Assembly: GCA_949987565.1 (NCBI GenBank)
Contig: OX465103.1
Coordinates: 17,307,280-17,371,279 of the forward strand
From: Luidia sarsii
Taxonomy: Eukaryota > Echinodermata > Asteroidea > Paxillosida > Luidiidae
Length of the DNA stretch: 64,000 nt
Direction: 5' to 3'
Part shown: positions 34,710 to 64,000 of the stretch, one piece after another
How the letters are laid out: the number at the start of each line of letters is the position of its first letter
Numbering within the stretch: position 1 is the first letter of the stretch
Notes under the pieces: model-generated
What the model was told of the DNA's origin: nothing
The model's database searches: none
Seen by the model: the letters and a program-made list of their open reading frames with translations, nothing else
Made by a program: the position numbers and the translations under genes

Positions 34710-37000
34710 CTCGCTTGTCATGGTTTAACCTTATCACAGTGAGGAAGTATTATAGCCGAGGTTGAAAACGAGGAAACAAGTTGTCTCATAATCATCATAA
34801 CATAATATGATGCCCTCAAACTGATACTGCATGTATGTAAGAAAGGGGTCACATTTAGACACACCAAACAACTTAAACCAACACATAAAGTAATACTAAA
34901 GTTATTTATTCATTTATTAGTAGTAAATATAAATACAGTACCATTAATAGTTTGTGGTTTGTTTGTTTTTCTTGTAACACAAAACGGTGATGCTTCGTCT
35001 TTGAAACGTGGAACAAAGTGGGAAATCCTCGGACGAAATCCTCAAAAAGAACAAATTAATTAAATGGGCATAATACTTCAGATTGTAATTAATACATACA
35101 TTTCCAATATGGGAAAATACTAAGTTTGCCAACCATAAAGCAACATATTTTTGGTTAATTTTCTCTTCCTTTTTCTGTTTTTTATTTACATTTTTTAAGG
35201 GACTTGCAGTAATTCATATCTTTACAATTTGCAAAAAAGGGGGATTGTGTCATTACTGTTTGCGTAAGCTCACATTATTATTTCAAATAAGATCCACTCC
35301 ATCACCAGACAACAGTGCATCGGGACATATCCCATGAGAACATTCACGACGGACAGAAATAATGTCAAAAAACAAACACTGAAATAGCTCGGATATTTCG
35401 TCGGGGTTGATATAACGCCTTACCTAACGATCTTATGAAAATCCCTGGACCCACCGCCAAGGATCATCTACTACAAGAGTGATGACTAGGGGAGGGGAGG
35501 GAAGCACCCGCACTCAGGCGAGCCCGCAACCAGGTGATTGCGGTAAGCCTACTTCCCTCGCTCGGATGGGAACTGCGGCTATATACCGCGTTTGCTCATT
35601 CCCCCATGGTCTTGGAAGAAATCTGAAATTGTGCACTTGGCGCACATTCACAGCTGAAGTAGGGGTTCTTGGCGGGAAACAGACCTCTTAAAACGTCGGC
35701 GAAGACTGGGACCGGGTTGCATGCACGAACCCATGCTTTCAAGTCCTTTAAAATTCTCTTCCTTGGCCCAGAGAATTCAACCCGTTCCTAGGAGACTCTC
35801 CCACAAACTCCTCCATCCATAAACCACACGACGTTTTCGGAGACATCTCGAAAAAGCAAACTCACCGAAACCTGTGGTTGTGGACTGGGTAAGGGATCGT
35901 ACGTACAAGCATCTGGAAACAGCAACATTTCGACTAAGTTTATTCATAGAGTTGGCAACAATAGGCCCACCTAGTTAATATTTATAATTGAGCCACCGCT
36001 GCAAGATATTGCGAATATACAGCGTGCGTACAGCCCCGATCCTTCCATTATATGACAACCCAGCCCGGATTTGGTAACTCCTTCCAAGGTATATGTTTTA
36101 ACTAACCAAAAAAACAACAACGAAGTAGCCACTTGCTAAATAAGCAGCATCTACAACATAAGACCTTATGCATTGATGCCATCATGCTACAATATCTGAG
36201 GCCCAACAGTGATGAAAGTACGCATTCCTGGTGCACAGTGTTTGCCATAGAGACACGTGTCCAGCTGGGAAGCATCCTACTCAAATCATACATGGGCAGA
36301 TGTAAGCGGCTATGTCTTTGGCTACCAGCACCAGTGAATGCTTCTGTGCAGTCTATATCAACCTCACTGCAAGTGGACAAGCCCTTGCCCATAGCAACAA
36401 CCCAAATCGGTAGCCGTTACATCAAATCCATGCAGTATACTACTACTAGTTGAGAGGCATTGTTAACGCTGACGCAAGCCTCTCACGTGCCCATTCTTCC
36501 CTGGTCCCCGCCACGTGAAAGCGCACTTATAAACCAGCTCCTCCAGCGCGAGTCTGATACACTATGCACACAATTCTCTCATATCAAAACCGATTGGTCC
36601 AATAATGTGTAACTATGTGCACTCTTCACATGCCATACTGGCCACAAAACAAACCCCAGCTGCAAAACACAGAATCTCAAAAGAAGACAGCAAACATACC
36701 CTGTGACCTCATCCCCAAAACACGTGCTTTACAGATCCATTACAAAAATCAATACGAGCAAATAATACAAATACTTTGACGGACAAAATTGGTTCACAAA
36801 TATTTTCCATTAGGCATCATGCTAACCCCTTTCCTTACATGGCCAATTTTGTTTTGATAAAAATGGTTGGCCACAAAAATATCTCACACCTTACATTGTC
36901 TTAGTCTCCTCATAGTTTAATTTCTGTTCAACTTCTTCTTCTTTTGTCAATTTTTTTCAATGACTTGGAGCGGTAACCAGTCATAACTACAAGCTATGCA
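34710..37000. other. No recognised gene
   Basis: AT-rich DNA at 34.7-35.3 kb, then unassigned sequence. The frames at 35,479 and at 36,102-36,453 on both strands have no domain or splice support. Confidence 0.35.
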
Positions 37001-37109
37001 TGGAGCTATTGCCTGGCACCCGTCTGTTTAGAAATTAGGAGCTCATCACAAACGACATCGGCAGAAGCTCTCATTTCATAAAACGCCAACTTCTGCATGT
37101 TGAGATAGA

Positions 37110-37600
37110 GAAAATTATTTTGAGAGAGAGAGGAGAGAGGAGAGAGAAGAGAGGAGAGAGGAGAGAGGAGAGAGGAGAGAGGAGAGAGGAGAGAGGAGAG
37201 AGGAGAGAGGAGAGAGGAGAGGGGAGAGGGGTAGGGAGGAGAGAGAGAGAGAGAGGGGGGGGGAGAGGGGGAGAGAGAGGAGAGAGGGGGAGAGAGAGGA
37301 GAGAGATGGGAGGAGAGACAGGAGAGAGGAGAGACAGAAGAGACAGAAGAGGAGAGAGAAGAGAGAGATGGGGAGAGAGGAGAGAGTAGAGAGAGCAGAG
37401 AGCAGAGAGGGAGGGGAGAGAGGGGAGAGAGGGGAGAGAGAAGGGAGAGAGAAGGGAGAGAGAAGAGAGAGGGAGGGAGGGGAGAGAGGAGAGATGGAGG
37501 GAGGGGAGAGAGAGGAGAGAGAGGGGAGAGAGGGGAGAGAGGGGAGAGAGCAGAGAGAGGGGATAGAGGAGAGACAGCAGGGAAGAGACAAGAGAAGGGA
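37110..37600. repeat. GAGAGG purine array
   Basis: About 490 bp of gagagga/gagagggg repeats, purine on the plus strand. The long minus-strand frames over it are Ser/Leu/Pro repeat translations. Confidence 0.95.
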
Positions 37601-38481
37601 AGAGAAAACCGCATCCTTGCAACCAAAACACAAAGGCTGTGTATAAACCATTTCCAGAGACCGTGTGTCCTCTCAAACAAAAGAGGGACTATTTGGTTTT
37701 ACAAAGTTCCTCGGCCACCAAACTTCTGCTCTGCTCAAAAACGCCTGGCAACGTCCAAACCAGAGGCCGCCTTGTGAATCTCACATCTGAGCCACAACGG
37801 CCGAGTACCAGTCAAAAGCAACGCACATAATACAATGATCCAGCCAGGAATCCTGTTCTGTACATACATATGTGTAGGAAGACTTGTCCTGGTAAATATT
37901 TTATCAGGGGGGGGGGGGGGTACGGTCGACAGTTTCAGCAGTTTCATAGCGTTGATCACAACGGAAGGATCTCGGATTTAAGGGACTGGTGATTGTAAGA
38001 TTTCAAGACCCAGAGCAAACTGACCGATCTTGCGCCAACTTCAGAAGTTCAAATGATCACCGGCCTGCATCCAACATTCAACGAAATCCTCTCATTTGCA
38101 CGAGAAGAACCGAGAACGGATAAACCATTGAGTGAGGCCGCGTTCACTTCAGCAGTTGAGACCCCACCATCTTCGGAAAGATGACTTACCGTATAGGCCT
38201 ACGAGTTTCCACCTAAACTCTGGTGACACTCAAACCTCTGGTGACACTCAAACCCTAGTGAGTGACACTTACAATGTATCATCTCAGATGCCCTTTTCGT
38301 ACAGAGAACTCAAATATGGAGACATTCAAATAATAGAGTGCAGCATAAATATCCCCCAAAAGCAAACCACAGCATTTGACCGGCATGGAGCATTCATCCC
38401 ATCTATATGCCAAATAATGCGATGGCAATGAATGCATTCCTATGCAAGCAAACAAAATCACCTATTTTTATAATCGAAATG

Positions 38482-38487
38482 TTTATT
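38482..38487 (-). promoter_or_regulatory. Candidate poly(A) signal for the MAN1-like gene
   Basis: This is the first AATAAA on the minus strand below the stop codon, giving a 3' UTR of about 2 kb. An alternative ATTAAA lies at 40,288-40,293 and would give a UTR of about 240 bp. The sequence alone does not decide between them. Confidence 0.3.
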
Positions 38488-38514
38488 GAAAACAAACCCC
38501 CAAAAAAGCAAAGA

Positions 38515-38610
38515 AAATTTGACTGGACCAGGACTTGAACCTGAGACCTCTGGTTCAACGCACCAGCACTCTTCCCACCTGAGCTATCCAGCCCTTAGAT
38601 GGCAGCCTTC
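38515..38610 (-). mobile_element. tRNA-derived SINE (family B)
   Basis: The minus strand reads a tRNA-like head, ggctggatagctcaggtggg, then ctcaggttcaagtcctgg as B box, then ccagtcaaattttctttgc. A second copy in opposite orientation starts about 100 bp away. Confidence 0.6.
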
Positions 38611-38699
38611 CCAAAAAGTTATCTTTGCCGGGGAAAGGGGGTGCCAGTCAGAAGCATTTAACCATGGTTTTAAACAGACTGTTGGCAATATGGGGAGGC

Positions 38700-38815
38700 C
38701 GCCATTGAAAGGGCTGGATACTAAGCTTACGTGGTAAAAGCGCCGGTGCGTCTACCCAGAGAACTGGGGCTCAAGTCCCCACTCCAGTCAAATTTCCTCT
38801 GCCATTTTTCAAAAA
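38700..38815 (+). mobile_element. tRNA-derived SINE (family B), opposite orientation
   Basis: Head agggctggata, B-box region ggggctcaagtccccactcc and tail gtcaaatttcctctgcc. With the copy at 38,515-38,610 it makes an inverted pair. Confidence 0.55.
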
Positions 38816-38819
38816 CAAA

Positions 38820-40505
38820 TTGTTCGAGAGTTCCCAGACAGTATTTCCTTTCTTTGAAAGTGGGTTGTTGGTGTTTTTTTTCTTCTTTTGGTTTAATCCA
38901 ATCATGGCAGACGGGGCACAGATCCCTCCGTGCGCTTTGCATTCTTACCGGTCGCCCCCAAAATGGAGACGTCTGGGAAGCTCTTTCCCACGCCCAATCT
39001 AACAAAACTGTACAGGAGTATCGACTACATGTTTTAAACCTTTACACACTACGCAACAGTTTGGACAAGTACTTTTCAAAACAAGAAAGAAAAACTATCT
39101 GTACAGTATATTCAACAGTAACTAAATTCCGATGACTGAATAAGGGGGGAGAGGTCAAAGAAGAAGAAAAAAAAAAAAAAATGCAGAGGACTTTACAGCA
39201 CCAGCTTCAGTGTGGTTGGAATAACAGGACAAACCATTGTACAGCTAATTTCTGGGGTTGTGACAGTGACCAGCCAACTACACAGGCTTTCGGATCTTGT
39301 CCCATTGTCACGGAATCGGTTACAGCATATTTCTTGCTATCAGCAACATTTTGTTTGAGGAGGGGGGCTTATACAGTGCGTGTATCAAGACATTTTGACC
39401 TGGCCCCCGTGAGCCGAACAGATCCTTGGTTTCGGGAACTGCGCCAGCGCCGCTTGCCTAGAAAACAGGCTGGCAGAATCTTCAGTTTGCGTATTGCGCA
39501 GAAGGGGAGCTTTCTTCGTAGCCACGACGGATTCCGTGGGGACCGGGGCCCTCGCAATCCGTTTACAAGGAGCGGCTTATGCATCCAAATCTGCCTCCTG
39601 CACAGGATGCACTCTGCTCCACCAGATACGACTGAGAAGCCTTAGCACCAGGTAGAGGTCATGCTATACAGAGCAAGAGACACAAATGCTCATCAGGCAT
39701 CCATAAGCGTCCCGTTGGTGGTCCTGTTTTTTGCCAAAGGAAGACTGACGGCACATTTTGTCCAAGCCTCCCCATGCCTTAAGCCAGCATCCTCCAGTTG
39801 TTTCTGTGAGGTTGTGAACGAGTTGGGGAGGTCATGCTTGAAAGGGTATTGGGGTTCTAGCACTGCGAACCACCAGATTAGGGAGAAGTGCTTTCCGCTG
39901 GGGGAACAGCTTACCATAGTTATGGTAACTATAGCTATAGTATGGCATTGCTTGGATGAGATTTTAGTGCTGGTATCAAAACTCATCATGAGCTTGTACT
40001 ATTAAACAAAATGCAATTGAACTGTAATAACTTGTTCAGCGGTAAAACAAAGGGTACTGTTTTTCTCTCAAGGGCTCGACTCCATGACAAACTCTGCTCA
40101 TAGCCCTCAGTGTGCAGCAACTCGGCTCAATTGGAAAACAAGTCCAAGAAAGCCGCATCCCTACTAGGTGACACACAGCCAGGGCTATGGCTACGGCTGT
40201 GCAAAATCAATCATCACCATTGCCCAGCCCAATATCCACTGCACGGACGGTGCACACATCCACACCTGCATTATGTACATGTACAAATTTAATATTACAA
40301 TAACACGGAGGAGCACTATCAGAGGATGAACCCATGAGGTGGCTTGACCTTTAGCCCCCAACCATGACCTCCGACCTTGGCAACAACCAGAATAACACGG
40401 GCAAGTCCTGCGGAATAATTTCCCCTCAAAAAAAAAAAATGACATCTACAACGACAAGAACACTTGCATCGGCGACCTCTGGTGACCTCTGCTTGACCCC
40501 TGACC
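38820..40505 (-). other. Probable 3' UTR and downstream region of the MAN1-like gene
   Basis: No coding exon is supported here. A 154-codon plus-strand frame at 39,181-39,645 has no domain and runs antisense to the likely UTR. The palindrome tatggtaactatagctatag lies at about 39,919. Confidence 0.35.
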
Positions 40506-63302
<22,797 letters not shown>

Positions 63303-63389
63303 CTGCGGAATCAAAATCAACAACTGACTCAAGTCATCTAATTCAATTCAATTCAATTCAATTGTTCAGAGAGACAGGGCATATCATTG

Positions 63390-63460
63390 ATAATATGCAG
63401 TTAATCCAGAGGTCTCGGGTTGAAGTCCCGGTCCAGTCAAAGTTTTCTTTGCCTATTTTT
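63390..63460 (+). mobile_element. Family B SINE, 3' half
   Basis: B-box region ctcgggttgaagtcccgg and tail ccagtcaaagttttctttgc. Confidence 0.5.
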
Positions 63461-63507
63461 CAAATTGTTCAAGTCAGTTTTTCCTTGGTTTGTTTCAATT
63501 CTTAACA

Positions 63508-63690
63508 GTTAGAGGGCCTGACGTTTCTATCCTAGCAGGACTTTTCTCAAGAAAGCATTTGCCTTTGAGAAAGGTACATGTACATAACTGTTAGGATCGA
63601 AACGTCAGACCCTCTAACTTTTGAGATTTATGTATTGCAAGTCATTTTAGTCAGTGAGCAGTTTCCAATAGTTTTTTGTATTAACTTCAA
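63508..63690 (+). mobile_element. Foldback element F1, copy
   Basis: Left arm agagggcctgacgtttctat and right arm gatcgaaacgtcagaccctc, then the shared right end gcaagtcattttagtcagtg. Confidence 0.7.
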
Positions 63691-64000
63691 TTCTTAACAA
63701 AAGAAAGTAAATTGGCTCGGTGTTCATGCTGTATTAACCCAAGCATCACCGTTATGTCTGTAGACCAAGTGTAAGAACCTGCAGTCATGTTTTTCTGCCA
63801 ATACACAGGAAACTTCATTTGGTGCATCGCTTCTCAGATATCTGGTTGCTTTAGGCAAAATTTCACGACTGTGGTGAGGGGTCAATTAAAGACCAAAGAT
63901 AATCGCGCCGACAGTGATAGTGATTGCATCATACGCGCAGACACAGAATCCCCTAATGTTTCAATATTTACAGATATTTGTTGAAACATTTAGACAGATG

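Noticed and set aside
37006..37680. Ser/Leu/Pro frames of 178-224 codons
   Set aside because: Translation of the GAGAGG array.
39181..39645. Plus-strand 154-codon frame
   Set aside because: Lies antisense to the likely 3' UTR of the MAN1-like gene and shows no family signature.

Overview
This window is animal genomic DNA. Its genes are split by introns with GT/AG splice sites, most of the sequence is noncoding, and it carries tRNA-derived SINEs, foldback (MITE-like) elements and many satellites. There is no operon or prokaryotic structure. The repeat style and the abundance of short tacatgta-type words suggest a marine invertebrate deuterostome such as an echinoderm, but that is an inference from memory and is not proven here.

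Layout. (1) 1-11,650, plus strand: a tandemly duplicated block built from copies of two microexons. One type is 24 bp (nine intact copies, one recombinant, two decayed) and the other is 30 bp (three copies). Each intact copy has a good acceptor, a near-perfect GTAAGT/GTGAGT donor and a length divisible by three. The exons differ from copy to copy more than the introns around them. (2) 11,862-12,379, plus strand: a terminal-type exon of about six and a half 22-residue Lys/Arg-rich repeats, ending in a stop and followed by a poly(A) signal near 13,010. It may be the 3' end of the microexon gene. (3) 16,284-17,370, minus strand: the GC-rich first coding exon of an unidentified coiled-coil protein, with a TATA-like box just upstream. 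(4) 17.5-29 kb and 29.4-40 kb: mostly repeat-bearing intergenic or intronic DNA with a few weak coding candidates. These include a possible first exon at 29,114-29,405 (minus) that contains a (GGGGCC)6 tract. (5) 40,506-63,302, minus strand: nine exons with fully consistent phases that encode the C-terminal 339 residues of a MAN1/LEMD3-type inner nuclear membrane protein (last membrane segment, winged-helix region, UHM/RRM-like domain). Its N-terminal LEM-domain exons lie beyond base 64,000.

The LEMD3 introns hold most of the satellites in the window: 67-bp, 28-bp and 21-bp arrays, a 900-bp purine array, GA arrays, a 250-bp hairpin and a 600-bp inverted repeat. The best candidate for something undescribed is the microexon array. 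It looks like a device for building variable short peptide segments from interchangeable, frame-neutral exons. Nearly all long open frames outside the listed genes are translations of satellites and were rejected.
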